Shown in pieces: positions 40,372 to 48,969 of a stretch of DNA of 64,000 nt; the stretch's first letter is position 1, and each line of letters begins with the position of its first letter. Source of the DNA: Vibrio ishigakensis (lineage in GTDB: Bacteria > Pseudomonadota > Gammaproteobacteria > Enterobacterales > Vibrionaceae); contig NZ_AP024881.1 of NCBI RefSeq assembly GCF_024347675.1, positions 1,178,001 to 1,242,000 on the forward strand, given 5' to 3'. The translations under genes and the position numbers were made by a program. Below the pieces are notes generated by a model. It had not been told where the DNA came from, did not search any database, and was given only the letters and a program-made list of their open reading frames with translations.

Positions 40372-41580
40372 ATGAGCATCCAGAATACACAATCCGATGA
40401 TGTAGTGATTGTTAGTAATTCTTCCGATAACCCTTTCGCGATCGATGTCGCCTATGCAATGGGGCAACACGAAGATATCTCCGATGTAATCAGCATGAAG
40501 CACTTCATGAATACAGAGTTTTGCCCACGCTTTATTTCAGATGAAGATGATATGGAGAATATTGGTAACAGCTTAGAAGGCAAAACGGTTGTTATTGTCA
40601 GTACCGGTAATCTGGTGACCAGTCGTCAAGAATTAGCCATGCACAACCTTATCATTGCTCGAGCTGCCAAAGAAAATGGTGCAAAGCGTGTGGTATTGGT
40701 TGAACCAGACCTATTTTTCTCTGCCCAAGACCGTGGTCCTAGAGCCGAATTGGGCGACACATGTGGTGAGCGTGATGTCTCAGACATAAAGAAATTTGAT
40801 GGCCAACCGTTCACTTCCAAGCTCTATGCAGAGATGCTCAAGCTTGCGGGCGTTGATGACGTGGTGACTGTGCACAACCATTCCGTGTCGGTACAGAAGA
40901 AGTTTAGTGAAGTCTTCAAAGGCCGTTTCCATAACCTTATCCCTTATAAGATCTACGCCCATTATCTATTGAACTCGAACATTCTGAATTACGGACCGGA
41001 AGGTGAGGGGCTTGTTCTTTGTGCACCCGACAAAGGTGCTCGCGATTTCGTAAAAGAAATGTACAACACCTTAGGCTTGAGCAAGGCTAAGTTTATTATG
41101 CTCGATAAGGAGCGCACCGCTGAGCGCAAGGTAGAAATTACCCTGCATGCAGAGAGTGAAGATACCTTTGAGGGTTTAGACAACCCAAGCATTGTTCTGT
41201 TTGACGATATGGTGCGCACTGGCTCAACCGTAGTGAAATCGTGTCAGTTCCTACAACAGCTAAAACCAGAGCGTATGGTATTTACTGTGTCGCACTTCTA
41301 CGCAAGCACGGAAGGGCGCGAGCGCATGTCTCACCCAGCGCTAGGCGAGATCCTAACTCTGAACACTATGCCAACCATCTTGAATCGTGATGAGCAAGGC
41401 CGACTGCGCAAAAAAATGGTGGTGCTAAAGATTGAGAAGTTCTTGGCTCAAGAGCTGGGTAAAATCTTGGACGTAACAGTGCCTGCAGCAGAAGCAAATC
41501 CATACAAGATCGACATGTCTTCTAAGAACCCTCGCTTCCAACGTAAGATTTGGTTCTCAGACCAACTGTCTGAACTGTAA
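40372..41580 (+). CDS. Divergent ribose-phosphate pyrophosphokinase-like protein
   Basis: A 402-residue phosphoribosyltransferase-fold protein, longer than housekeeping Prs (about 315). It has the PRPP-binding loop VLFDDMVRTGSTV, a Prs-like N-terminal segment (VVLVEPDLFFSAQDRGPRAELGD), the His of VVTVHNHS, and a Lys/Arg-rich flexible-loop equivalent (DKERTAERKVEI). A C-terminal extension of roughly 80 residues (~320-402) is not part of ordinary Prs. It may synthesise PRPP for a dedicated pathway, but no salvage gene such as nadV is adjacent. Whether it is active cannot be read from sequence. Confidence 0.75.
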   Translation: MSIQNTQSDDVVIVSNSSDNPFAIDVAYAMGQHEDISDVISMKHFMNTEFCPRFISDEDDMENIGNSLEGKTVVIVSTGNLVTSRQELAMHNLIIARAAKENGAKRVVLVEPDLFFSAQDRGPRAELGDTCGERDVSDIKKFDGQPFTSKLYAEMLKLAGVDDVVTVHNHSVSVQKKFSEVFKGRFHNLIPYKIYAHYLLNSNILNYGPEGEGLVLCAPDKGARDFVKEMYNTLGLSKAKFIMLDKERTAERKVEITLHAESEDTFEGLDNPSIVLFDDMVRTGSTVVKSCQFLQQLKPERMVFTVSHFYASTEGRERMSHPALGEILTLNTMPTILNRDEQGRLRKKMVVLKIEKFLAQELGKILDVTVPAAEANPYKIDMSSKNPRFQRKIWFSDQLSEL

Positions 41581-41597
41581 TACTTGAAGCCGAATTT

Positions 41598-41625
41598 AAA
41601 GGGAAACGTTGAGTTTCCCTTTTTT
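41598..41625. terminator. Terminator between the PRPP-synthetase-like gene and norR
   Basis: AAAGGGAAAC/GTTTCCCTTT-type stem followed by T6; A-run on the left allows use by both convergent genes. Confidence 0.85.
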
Positions 41626-41642
41626 AATGAAGTCGAGCTCAA

Positions 41643-43190
41643 TTATTTCAAGCTGAGGCGCTTCATTAATCGATGTAAATTACCTGCATTCACGCCAAGT
41701 TGTTTTGCCGTTGCACTCAAGTTTTGCTGGTTTTCATTGTAGGCATCTTGAATTAACTGGCTCTGGAACTGCTCAACCGCGTCTTTTAAGCTCAAACTCT
41801 TAAATGAATCCAATCCTAGACCGGAGGATTCCACCGGAGATTGTGTGTTCAAAACAACTCCTTCCGTCATCCCCATATTTCCAAAGTGCTGCACTTCTAA
41901 CGTCAGGTGTGACTGATTAGACTGTGCTCGGGCCAGCACCGCTGCACGATTGATGGTATGTTCTAACTCTCGAACATTCCCTTCCCATGCTGCGTTTTGC
42001 AGTAGCGGCAGAACCTTGCTGTCCAAATTTATGCTAGACACGTTCAGTTTGTGCTGGCACTGCTCTGCAAAATATCCCGCAAGCAAGATGATGTCTTTGC
42101 CTCGCTCGCGAAGTGGGGGAACGAACAGGGGGAAGACACTGAGCCTATGATACAAGTCGGCACGAAACGTACCGGCCTTGACCTCTTCATGCATGACGCG
42201 GTTGGTAGCGGCGATGATACGCACATCTACCTTAATGGCTCTGTCATCGCCCACGCGTTGTATGTCTCCATACTGCAATGCACGCAGAAGCTTGGCTTGC
42301 AACGCGAGAGAGAGTTCGCCTACTTCATCTAGAAACAGTGTGCCCTTGTTAGCAAGTTCAAACTTACCCTTGCGATTACTGATGGCACCGGTAAAGGCTC
42401 CCTTGATGTGGCCGAACAACTCACTTTCGGCCACCGACTCGGGTAAAGCGGCGCAGTTCAGATACACCAAAGTCTCATCTTTACGAGCGGATTGGCTGTG
42501 TATGGCGTGAGCAACCAGCTCCTTACCCACACCGGTTTCGCCCATCACCAAAACCGAGAGCTCTGTATTGGCTACGGCTTCTATCTGTGACTTGAGCTCA
42601 AGCATCGCCTGCGATTGGCCCACAAAGCTCTGCTTGCTGATTTTGAGTTTTGAGTGTTTTGGCGTTTGGGTCACGCCAACGTTAGATTCCAGTTGATCCA
42701 TTAGTAGGGCAGTGTGCAGGCTATTGGCAGCAAGCGCACTGATGAGTCTTAGCTCTTTATCCTTTAAGGAGTCAAATTGGGTGGGGTCGAAGGCATCTAT
42801 GGTCACCGCACCTATTAATCTGTCATCTTGCAGAAGCGGCAAGCCAATACAGGAGTGCACTTCTAGGTTATGGTCATGGTTGGGAATAAGACCGTCATAA
42901 GGATCTGGCAAATCGCTATCAGCAGGAAATCTTACAATGTCCCCAGCACGGGCGATGGCTTCGAATCTTGGGTGCTTTTCAATACTGAAACGTCTGCCTA
43001 GAACATTGTCACTTAACCCATTAATAGCTAGAGGAATGAAGTGCTGCTCGTCGAACAACAAGAGTGCTGAGGCATCGCAGTGCAATAGGGTGCGTATAGT
43101 CGACAGCAGTCGTTCAAACCTATCTTGCTCTGAAAGACCTGAAGTGATGTCTAGGGCAACCTGTACCCAGTCGTTCTGAAATTGTGGCAT
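41643..43190 (-). CDS. norR: Nitric oxide-responsive transcriptional activator NorR
   Basis: A 515-residue sigma-54 activator. The N-terminal GAF domain (~1-170) matches E. coli NorR (DRFERLLSTIRTLLHCDASALL, LGRRFSIEKHPRFEAIARAGD, PDPYDGLIP) and binds NO at a non-haem iron. The AAA+ domain (~195-430) has VMGETGVGKELVA, the GAFTGA loop and FLDEVGELSL. The C-terminal Fis-type HTH is NLSATAKQLGVNAGNLHRL. The ATG at 43190 matches the E. coli N-terminus; a GTG at 43259 would add 23 residues. Terminates against the neighbouring convergent gene. Confidence 0.95.
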   Translation of the reverse strand: MPQFQNDWVQVALDITSGLSEQDRFERLLSTIRTLLHCDASALLLFDEQHFIPLAINGLSDNVLGRRFSIEKHPRFEAIARAGDIVRFPADSDLPDPYDGLIPNHDHNLEVHSCIGLPLLQDDRLIGAVTIDAFDPTQFDSLKDKELRLISALAANSLHTALLMDQLESNVGVTQTPKHSKLKISKQSFVGQSQAMLELKSQIEAVANTELSVLVMGETGVGKELVAHAIHSQSARKDETLVYLNCAALPESVAESELFGHIKGAFTGAISNRKGKFELANKGTLFLDEVGELSLALQAKLLRALQYGDIQRVGDDRAIKVDVRIIAATNRVMHEEVKAGTFRADLYHRLSVFPLFVPPLRERGKDIILLAGYFAEQCQHKLNVSSINLDSKVLPLLQNAAWEGNVRELEHTINRAAVLARAQSNQSHLTLEVQHFGNMGMTEGVVLNTQSPVESSGLGLDSFKSLSLKDAVEQFQSQLIQDAYNENQQNLSATAKQLGVNAGNLHRLMKRLSLK

Positions 43191-43274
43191 AACCGACTTT
43201 ATAGTTTGTCTTTTTGATAACAACTTTAAGAGTTTAGTTGCCGAAGTTAAAGAACTCACACTTAGTTTTCACTA

Positions 43275-43730
43275 TTAAGAGTTGGCGGCGAGTGGTACTT
43301 GGTTTCGAAAAGAAGAAAATTGTTCTGCGTTCTTCTTGATTAGGGTGTAAAGCTGTTTTAATTCGGAGTCTTGCAGGACCTTGTGGTTTACGGTGTAGCG
43401 AGTAATGTAGTAATTGATCTCATCAATGAGAGTCTGTATTTCGCACGCTTTAGCGTGCTCATTGCTTTGGTCTGTAACCATTCCATTGCCATTGGATGCT
43501 TCACCTAGCATATAGGCTTGTTTGTCAAAACGACTAATGCCATGGGCTTGACCATCGTCTCGCTTAAAGCGACCTAACCCCTCAACATCAAAAAACTGCT
43601 TGGTCACCTTAGATACCTTATAGGGCAAGAAATATTGCTGTTGATTTGAAGCCGAAACCCCGCGTTGCTTGGTATAGATAGGGGTGAGAACAAATACGGT
43701 GTCGTTGATTTCTAAGTCTATAAATTTCAT
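43275..43730 (-). CDS. Unrecognised 151-residue protein upstream of norR
   Basis: I do not recognise a family. It is soluble, with no signal peptide or membrane segment and no Cys. It begins MKFIDLEINDTVFVLTP, contains a YKVSKVTKQFFDVEGLGRFKR segment that looks like a small beta-domain, and ends with a helical region rich in Q/N/K. It lies 84 bases upstream of the norR ATG on the same strand and diverges from fpr, so it may be co-transcribed with norR. Codon use looks ordinary. A role in NO response is only inference from position. Confidence 0.6.
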   Translation of the reverse strand: MKFIDLEINDTVFVLTPIYTKQRGVSASNQQQYFLPYKVSKVTKQFFDVEGLGRFKRDDGQAHGISRFDKQAYMLGEASNGNGMVTDQSNEHAKACEIQTLIDEINYYITRYTVNHKVLQDSELKQLYTLIKKNAEQFSSFRNQVPLAANS

Positions 43731-43778
43731 GGGTCGCCTAACGCAGTGTCTGATTGATATGCCAGTTGTTCAGAGTTT

Positions 43779-43812
43779 GTCTGAATAACAGGGGCAAAAA
43801 GGTGAACAGTAC
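43779..43812 (+). promoter_or_regulatory. norR box: Two GT-N7-AC NorR-type sites upstream of fpr
   Basis: GTCTGAATAAC (43779-43789) and GTGAACAGTAC (43802-43812) both fit the GT-N7-AC NorR enhancer consensus, 23 bases apart. They lie 135-170 bases upstream of the sigma-54 element at 43946, a normal enhancer distance. GT-N7-AC is a loose pattern, so confidence is moderate. Confidence 0.45.
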
Positions 43813-43945
43813 ACAGACAGGTGATCGTGTTTTTGTGCAATTGAGAATGATCATCTGAGACAGGCGCTATCGGAAAAATGGGCTATAGTGCTATTTATGG
43901 CTGATTAAACAACAACTTAACGAATTAGTCAGTGCAGTTAATACC

Positions 43946-43963
43946 TTGGCGTAGATCTTGCTG
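43946..43963 (+). promoter_or_regulatory. Sigma-54 promoter candidate of fpr
   Basis: TTGGCGTAGATCTTGCTG has the GG and GC doublets exactly 10 bases apart (43948-49 and 43960-61) and TTGC at -12. It ends 36 bases before the fpr ATG. Confidence 0.6.
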
Positions 43964-43998
43964 TTTTATTTACGCACATTTATTTTTCGGGGGAAAAC

Positions 43999-44766
43999 AT
44001 GCAAATACCTAAAAGCTTTCAAGTAGGTGTGGTCACTCAAAAGCTGTCATGGACAGACTCGCTCTTCTCTATCCGGATCAAGGTAGATTCACATCCGTTT
44101 GTACCTGGTCAGTTTACCAAGTTAGCACTGGTAAACGACGAAGATGAGCTGGTCAGGCGCGCATACTCAATCGTCAATTCTCCGGCTGATTTTGAAAAAA
44201 CCAACGAGCTGGAGTTTGTCATAGTGACTGATCTTGATGGCAAACTATCGCCGCAATTGCATTTGTTAGAAGAGGGCGATGACGTCTATGTTGGGCTCGA
44301 GGGTGCCGGTTTTATGGTGCCAGATGAGATCCCAGACACAGCATCTGAATTGTGGCTCCTCTCAACCGGTACTGGTCTAGGTCCCTTTATTTCTATGATT
44401 ACTGAGCCAGGTTTTGTTGAAAAATATCAAAAGATAGTCTTAGTACATGCCGCCCGTCTCGGCGCGGACCTTACTTATAAAACCTTGATTGAAGAGTTGG
44501 CTCAACAGTATCCACAAATAAGCTATGTACCTGTTGTTTCAAGAGAGGATGTAGACGGAGCCATGAGTGGCCGTATTCCAGAGCTTTTAGCAAATAGGCA
44601 ATTAGAGTCTGAACTGGACCTAAATCTAGACTTTGAGAAGAGCTTCATCTATCTGTGCGGAAATCCGGGTATGGTTCGCGAGGGCATCAAGGTGCTTCAA
44701 GAGCGGGGCTACCATAAACATCTAAGACGAAAAGCGGGGCACTTTGCCTGCGAAAACTACTGGTAA
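43999..44766 (+). CDS. fpr: Ferredoxin/flavodoxin-NADP reductase
   Basis: A 255-residue FAD enzyme that passes electrons between NADPH and ferredoxin or flavodoxin. It has the FAD motif RRAYSIVNSP, the NADP-binding STGTGLGPFISM, VLVHAARLGADL, YLCGNPGMVREG, and the C-terminal ENYW with the stacking aromatic. Closely related to E. coli Fpr. It sits between norR and norVW behind what looks like a NorR/sigma-54 promoter. A GGGGGAAA ribosome site precedes ATG 43999. Confidence 0.93.
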   Translation: MQIPKSFQVGVVTQKLSWTDSLFSIRIKVDSHPFVPGQFTKLALVNDEDELVRRAYSIVNSPADFEKTNELEFVIVTDLDGKLSPQLHLLEEGDDVYVGLEGAGFMVPDEIPDTASELWLLSTGTGLGPFISMITEPGFVEKYQKIVLVHAARLGADLTYKTLIEELAQQYPQISYVPVVSREDVDGAMSGRIPELLANRQLESELDLNLDFEKSFIYLCGNPGMVREGIKVLQERGYHKHLRRKAGHFACENYW

Positions 44767-44773
44767 CTATCTA

Positions 44774-44798
44774 GCCTCACACATGTGGGGCTTTTTAT
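44774..44798 (+). terminator. Terminator of fpr
   Basis: Short hairpin CCTCAC/GTGGGG (one G-U pair) followed by CTTTTTATT. Confidence 0.65.
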
Positions 44799-44817
44799 TG
44801 TCTTAAAGATAAATGTT

Positions 44818-44871
44818 GTGAATATGACAAGATATAAATATTGTCGATAATACAAGCTTGGTTCGATTGAA
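44818..44871 (+). promoter_or_regulatory. norR box: NorR-type enhancer sites upstream of norV
   Basis: GTGAATATGAC (44818-44828) and GTCGATAATAC (44843-44853) are GT-N7-AC matches; a third imperfect copy is GTTCGATTGAA (44861-44871). E. coli norV also has three NorR sites upstream of its sigma-54 promoter. Confidence 0.6.
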
Positions 44872-44907
44872 AAGTAACAAGATTAATAAAAACAATGGCT
44901 TAAAAAG

Positions 44908-44925
44908 TTGGCACGCCTGATGCAG
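44908..44925 (+). promoter_or_regulatory. Sigma-54 promoter of norVW
   Basis: TTGGCACGCCTGATGCAG is a close match to the -24/-12 consensus, with GG and GC spaced by 10 bases (44910-11 and 44922-23). It lies 47 bases before norV. Confidence 0.85.
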
Positions 44926-44971
44926 TAAGTGAGCTTAGTTAATTTGAGCAAAACCGAATAAAGGCAACACT

Positions 44972-46444
44972 ATGACCATTCATGTAAAAAATAATATTCA
45001 CTGGGTAGGACAACGCGATTGGGAAGTACAAGACTTCCACGGTACAGAATACAAAATGACAAAAGGCACCAGCTACAACAGCTACCTTATCCGTGAAGAA
45101 AAGACCGTTCTAATTGATACCGTTGACCATAGATTCAGCCAACAATTTCTGCAAAACCTAGAGATGGAGATCGACCTAAACAGCATCGATTACATCATTA
45201 TCAACCACGCTGAGGAAGACCACTCTGGCGCGCTGTCCGCGCTGATGCAACGTATTCCAAACACGCCAATCTACTGTACTGAGGCGGCTATCGATTCTAT
45301 CGTGGGCCACCACCACCATCCAGAATGGAACTTCAATGTAGTAAAAACTGGCGATACTCTGGATATAGGTAATGGTAAATCCTTAGTGTTCGTCGAAGCA
45401 CCAATGCTGCACTGGCCAGATAGCATGATGACCTATATGACCAAAGATGCAGTGCTATTTAGTAACGATGCCTTCGGCCAGCACTACTGCGATGAGCGCC
45501 TATTTAACGATGAAGTAGATCAAGCTGAGCTATTCGAGCAGTGCCTGCGTTACTACTCAAACATCCTAACTCCATTTAGCCCGCTAGTGACGGCGAAGAT
45601 CAAAGAGGTGCTGAGCTTTAATCTGCCAGTGGATATGATCGCCACTTCACACGGTATCGTTTGGCGTGAAAACCCAGTGCAAATCATCGAAAAGTACCTA
45701 GAGTGGGCAGGGGATTACCAAGAAGATCGCATTACCATCTTCTACGACACTATGTCTAACAATACCCGTATGATGGCCGATGCCATTGCCCAAGGTATTC
45801 ATGAGGTGGACCCAGGCGTTGCGGTGAAGGTATTCAACGTTTCTCGTCAAGACAAGAATGAGATCTTAGCTAACGTGTTCCGCTCAAAAGCGGTGCTGGT
45901 GGGTTCATCAACCATGAACAACGTCATGATGCCAAAGATTGCGGGCATGCTAGAAGAAATCACGGGTCTTCGTTTTAAGCAGAAGAAAGCAGCAGCCTTC
46001 GGTAGCTATGGCTGGAATGGCGGTGCGGTAGACCGCATTCACTCTCGCCTTGTAGATGCTGGCTTTGAAACCACAGAGAGTCAGAAAACTAAATGGCGTC
46101 CGGACGGTAAGGCACTTCGTGAATGTCGCGCTTATGGTCAAATGCTGGCTAAGAAGTGGGCGCTGCATGAACTTAATGTAACCCCTATGAGTGTGGAGTC
46201 TACGCCTGCTGAGCCACTATCAGCGCAAGTACCTGAAACTCCAAAAAATGTAGCACACGGTGACGATTGCCAATGCATGATCTGCACTGTTTGTAACTGG
46301 GTGTATGATCCGGCTACCGGTGAGCCGAACCAGGGTGTAGAGCAAGGCACACCGTGGGAGCAAGTGCCGGATCACTTCCTATGCCCTGAATGTAATCTAG
46401 GTAAGGACGTGTTTGCTCCACATACGAAGTCAGAGGTGGCGTAA
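44972..46444 (+). CDS. norV: Anaerobic nitric oxide reductase flavorubredoxin
   Basis: A 490-residue cytosolic enzyme reducing NO to N2O. The N-terminal metallo-beta-lactamase domain with a di-iron site has NHAEEDHSG, the later Asp in [13 protein letters not shown], and SHGIVWR. It is followed by a flavodoxin domain (~255-400, [17 protein letters not shown]). A C-terminal rubredoxin domain (~435-485) has two Cys pairs, [13 protein letters not shown] and CPEC. The order matches E. coli NorV (479 aa). Coupled to norW by a one-base overlap. Confidence 0.97.
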   Translation: MTIHVKNNIHWVGQRDWEVQDFHGTEYKMTKGTSYNSYLIREEKTVLIDTVDHRFSQQFLQNLEMEIDLNSIDYIIINHAEEDHSGALSALMQRIPNTPIYCTEAAIDSIVGHHHHPEWNFNVVKTGDTLDIGNGKSLVFVEAPMLHWPDSMMTYMTKDAVLFSNDAFGQHYCDERLFNDEVDQAELFEQCLRYYSNILTPFSPLVTAKIKEVLSFNLPVDMIATSHGIVWRENPVQIIEKYLEWAGDYQEDRITIFYDTMSNNTRMMADAIAQGIHEVDPGVAVKVFNVSRQDKNEILANVFRSKAVLVGSSTMNNVMMPKIAGMLEEITGLRFKQKKAAAFGSYGWNGGAVDRIHSRLVDAGFETTESQKTKWRPDGKALRECRAYGQMLAKKWALHELNVTPMSVESTPAEPLSAQVPETPKNVAHGDDCQCMICTVCNWVYDPATGEPNQGVEQGTPWEQVPDHFLCPECNLGKDVFAPHTKSEVA

Positions 46445-47580
46445 TGAGCGAGCCTATTGTCATCATTGGTAGCGGCTTTGCCGCCTACCAACTGATCAAA
46501 ACCATACGTCGTAGTGACGCTGATACCGCCATCACCGTAATCACAGCCGATGACGGGCATGACTATAACAAGCCAGACCTCAGTCATGTGTTCTCTAAGA
46601 ACCAATCAGTGGAAGACGTCATCACAGCAAAAGCTGAAGAGTTCGCACAAAGCCAAAACCTGACCTTACTTGCCAATCATGTTGTTAGCAAAGTAGATAC
46701 AAGCGTCAAGCAGGTGGTGGCAAATGACAAGGCAATTGCTTATTCCAAGCTTGTACTTGCAACCGGTGCCAGTGCATTCGTTCCACCAATAGAGGGTGCG
46801 AACAAAGAAGAACTACTAACGCTAAATAGCTTGAAAGAGTTTGAACAAAACCGCACTAAGCTCGCTGATGCCAATCGAGTAATGGTTATCGGTGGCGGCG
46901 TGATAGGAGTCGAAGTGGCGTTAGATCTGGCTACCGCGGGCAAGAGAGTGACTCTAGTTGAGCCTAATACTCAGCTTATGCGAGCCCAGCTGCCTGAGTA
47001 TATTGCGTTTAAGCTGGTTCAATCACTGCAGGATAAATCTGTGCGTGTGATTACAGGTAAGGGGGTGGCTTCTATTTCTCACAAAGGATCAGCCACTAGC
47101 GTCGGCCTTAGTGATGGCAGTTGGATTGAAGTGGATCAGGTACTGGTCTCTGCTGGACTTCGCCCAAATGTTCAGCTTGCTATCGATGAGGGAATTGTGG
47201 TTAATCGCGGTATCTGCGTTGATGCCACCATGCAAACCTCCGCCCCTGATGTCTACGCGCTTGGAGATTGCGCTGAGTTTGAGGGAATGGTTCGTGCCTA
47301 TTTGCAACCAACAGTCATCAGCGCTGTTTCTCTTGCTAAGACATTACTTGGCACACCGACACCGGTAAAATTGCCCCATGCCATGGTCAAGGTGAAAACA
47401 CCGAGCTATCCAATCCAGATTGGTGGGCGCACCGATGTTGATTCAGTGTCTCGCTGGAATTTCGATATCTTGCCTGAGGGCATTATTGCTAAGGGCTTTG
47501 ATGAACAAGACAAGATGATAGGATTTGTGGCGACGCAGGAATTGACTACTAAGGCATTTGCTATGCTGCGGGAGCTTTGA
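46444..47580 (+). CDS. norW: NADH:flavorubredoxin reductase
   Basis: A 378-residue FAD/NAD oxidoreductase supplying electrons to the rubredoxin domain of NorV. It has an N-terminal FAD site IIGSGFAAYQLIK, the NAD-binding VIGGGVIGVEVALDLATAGK, and the second FAD contact DVYALGDCAEF. Related to rubredoxin reductases. It starts on the last base of norV's stop and ends with a terminator. Confidence 0.95.
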   Translation: MSEPIVIIGSGFAAYQLIKTIRRSDADTAITVITADDGHDYNKPDLSHVFSKNQSVEDVITAKAEEFAQSQNLTLLANHVVSKVDTSVKQVVANDKAIAYSKLVLATGASAFVPPIEGANKEELLTLNSLKEFEQNRTKLADANRVMVIGGGVIGVEVALDLATAGKRVTLVEPNTQLMRAQLPEYIAFKLVQSLQDKSVRVITGKGVASISHKGSATSVGLSDGSWIEVDQVLVSAGLRPNVQLAIDEGIVVNRGICVDATMQTSAPDVYALGDCAEFEGMVRAYLQPTVISAVSLAKTLLGTPTPVKLPHAMVKVKTPSYPIQIGGRTDVDSVSRWNFDILPEGIIAKGFDEQDKMIGFVATQELTTKAFAMLREL

Positions 47581-47605
47581 TTCTAGTTTTTTCTTATTTT
47601 TATTC

Positions 47606-47628
47606 TGCCCGCTGATGCGGGCATTTTT
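47606..47628 (+). terminator. Terminator of norVW
   Basis: TGCCCGC/GCGGGCA stem followed by five T's. Confidence 0.85.
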
Positions 47629-47645
47629 GTATGCGTGTAGGGGAG

Positions 47646-47665
47646 ATACCGGCCTTCGCCGGTAT
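47646..47665. repeat. Short palindromic element (ACCGGC type)
   Basis: ATACCGGC and GCCGGTAT pair perfectly around CTTC. It sits between the norW terminator and the IS110 gene, and looks like a chromosomal intergenic palindrome rather than an IS end. Confidence 0.5.
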
Positions 47666-47691
47666 GCCTGTTAAACGACTTTGTCAATTTT

Positions 47692-48703
47692 TTAGACACA
47701 AAAAGCCTTATTAGGGTCGTATTTTTCACCGATACTCAATAAGTGATAAGCGACCCTAATTTGCTTCTTGGCGAGAATGCATAATGCCTCTTTGTAATCC
47801 CTTCCTTCAGCTCTTAATCTGTCGTAGTAAGCTCTAAACTTATCGTCATGAAGCATTGCTCCCCACGCAGCACAGAACATTCGCTTTCTTAGGTAAGTAT
47901 TACCACGTTTACTCAGCTTCCCCTTACCTTTCCAAGTTCCGCTTTGACGAATGCTAGTATCCAGTCCAATAAAAGCTACCCATGAATGACAACTTTGAAC
48001 ATTCCTGTCTAATTGACTTAAGAGTGCAACAGTAGTCGAAGATATACCTGGGATACTGTTCAGAATATCGGTATCGTTCGAACTGTTATTCTCTTCGATA
48101 ATCAAGTCTTCAAGCTCTTTGAGCATACGTTTATGAAACGACTTTAACTCAGCTAGTTTTAGCGAAAGTCCATGTTGAATTTCACTCCTATCAAAGCCTA
48201 GACCCTGATAGGTTTCTTCATACAAGCGCAGACTACCTCTCATCTTCTGGATAAGTTTCTCCATCGCTTTGATTTGTCCAACTTTCAATGTAATCAATAG
48301 ATTACGATCATTCGTGAGCGTGGGTTTAGGAAGGTTTCTCTCAGTAAGGCACATAGTTGCGAGCGTTTTCGCATCGACAGGTTCAGTTTTGGTTTTGCGG
48401 ATGTTAGCTTGACTATGCTTGCTTGAGAGCAGAGGGTTAATGACGTAAAGATTGAGCTTATGCTTTGAAAATACCGAGACCAACTTCAAGTGGTAGTGAC
48501 CAGTAGACTCACAAATTATCTTCCCTTTGTAATCCACACTGACTAGTTTGTTAGCCAATTTCTCTATCGACTCGACAGTGTTATTGAGTTGATATTGCAC
48601 GGTTCGTTCAGCAGTAAGACCAGCAAAATCTAACGTCTTTTTTTGAAACATCGATACCAATAGCTGTGAGGTTTTTTAGGTGTGGAATAGAGAGTGTGTT
48701 CAT
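47692..48703 (-). pseudogene. IS110-family transposase, disrupted by a one-base frameshift
   Basis: DEDD recombinase of an IS110-type element. The main frame runs 48660 to 47692 and contains the Glu of IICESTGHYH, the Asp of KTEPVDAKTLA, and the C-terminal transposase domain with IPGIS and GKLSKRGNTYLRKRMF (candidate catalytic Ser). The real start should be ATG 48703, whose frame reads MNTLSIPHLKNLTAIGIDVSK and then hits a stop about ten codons after the motif. Seven T's at 48638-48644 (A7 on the coding strand) should be six to join the frames, giving a 336-residue protein. As it stands the first catalytic Asp (GIDVSK) is cut off from the rest. It is either a dead copy, slippage-dependent expression, or a sequencing error. 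Confidence 0.85.
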
Positions 48704-48801
48704 AAATCTACTATCCTTATGTTGGAAGGTAAGTGCGATTCATGGCTTTATCATATCGGTTAAAGATCTTGTGCGATTACCTGTTATAGAAGCTCAGAAT
48801 C

Positions 48802-48910
48802 GCTAGAGCGAGAAGAGACTTTGGCATACCGAGAAGCTCGTAGCTTTTGACGATTTAGTCTCTTCTTCTCACCCTAGCTTAGCCCTAAATAGCCAATGTT
48901 ATTTAGGGCT
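48802..48910 (-). ncRNA. Structured non-coding end of the IS110 element, candidate bridge RNA
   Basis: Two strong hairpins lie upstream of the transposase. One has long arms (48802-48820 with 48857-48878, GAGAAGAGACT pairing AGTCTCTT plus CTAG ends) around a 36-base inner region, itself containing AAGCT/AGCTT. The other has 11-bp perfect arms AGCCCTAAATA/TATTTAGGGCT (48881-48910). IS110 recombinases are now known to use a bridge RNA encoded in the non-coding end next to the recombinase start. Assigning that role here is inference; hairpin 2 could instead be a terminator. Confidence 0.35.
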
Positions 48911-48969
48911 ACTTCTTTTATATGACGGAAGTTTTTAGACTTTTGATGTAATCGGCTTAGCTCACTTTC

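Larger units (their letters stand above)
47670..48950 (-). mobile_element. IS110-family insertion sequence (boundaries approximate)
   Basis: The transposase is flanked by a short 3' non-coding stretch and a long structured 5' stretch of about 240 bases, as in the IS110 subgroup. No terminal inverted repeats or target duplication were found, which is normal for this family. So the ends are estimated from the norW terminator/palindrome on one side and the chromosomal repeat at 48970 on the other. Confidence 0.6.

Noticed and set aside
43740..43770. Sigma-54 promoter on the minus strand for the unknown gene and norR
   Set aside because: TGGCAT is present but the base pair at the -12 position is AG instead of GC; not enough to call.
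45300..45320. CACCACCACCAT run as another His leader
   Set aside because: It lies inside norV as part of the conserved metal-site region, not upstream of a gene.
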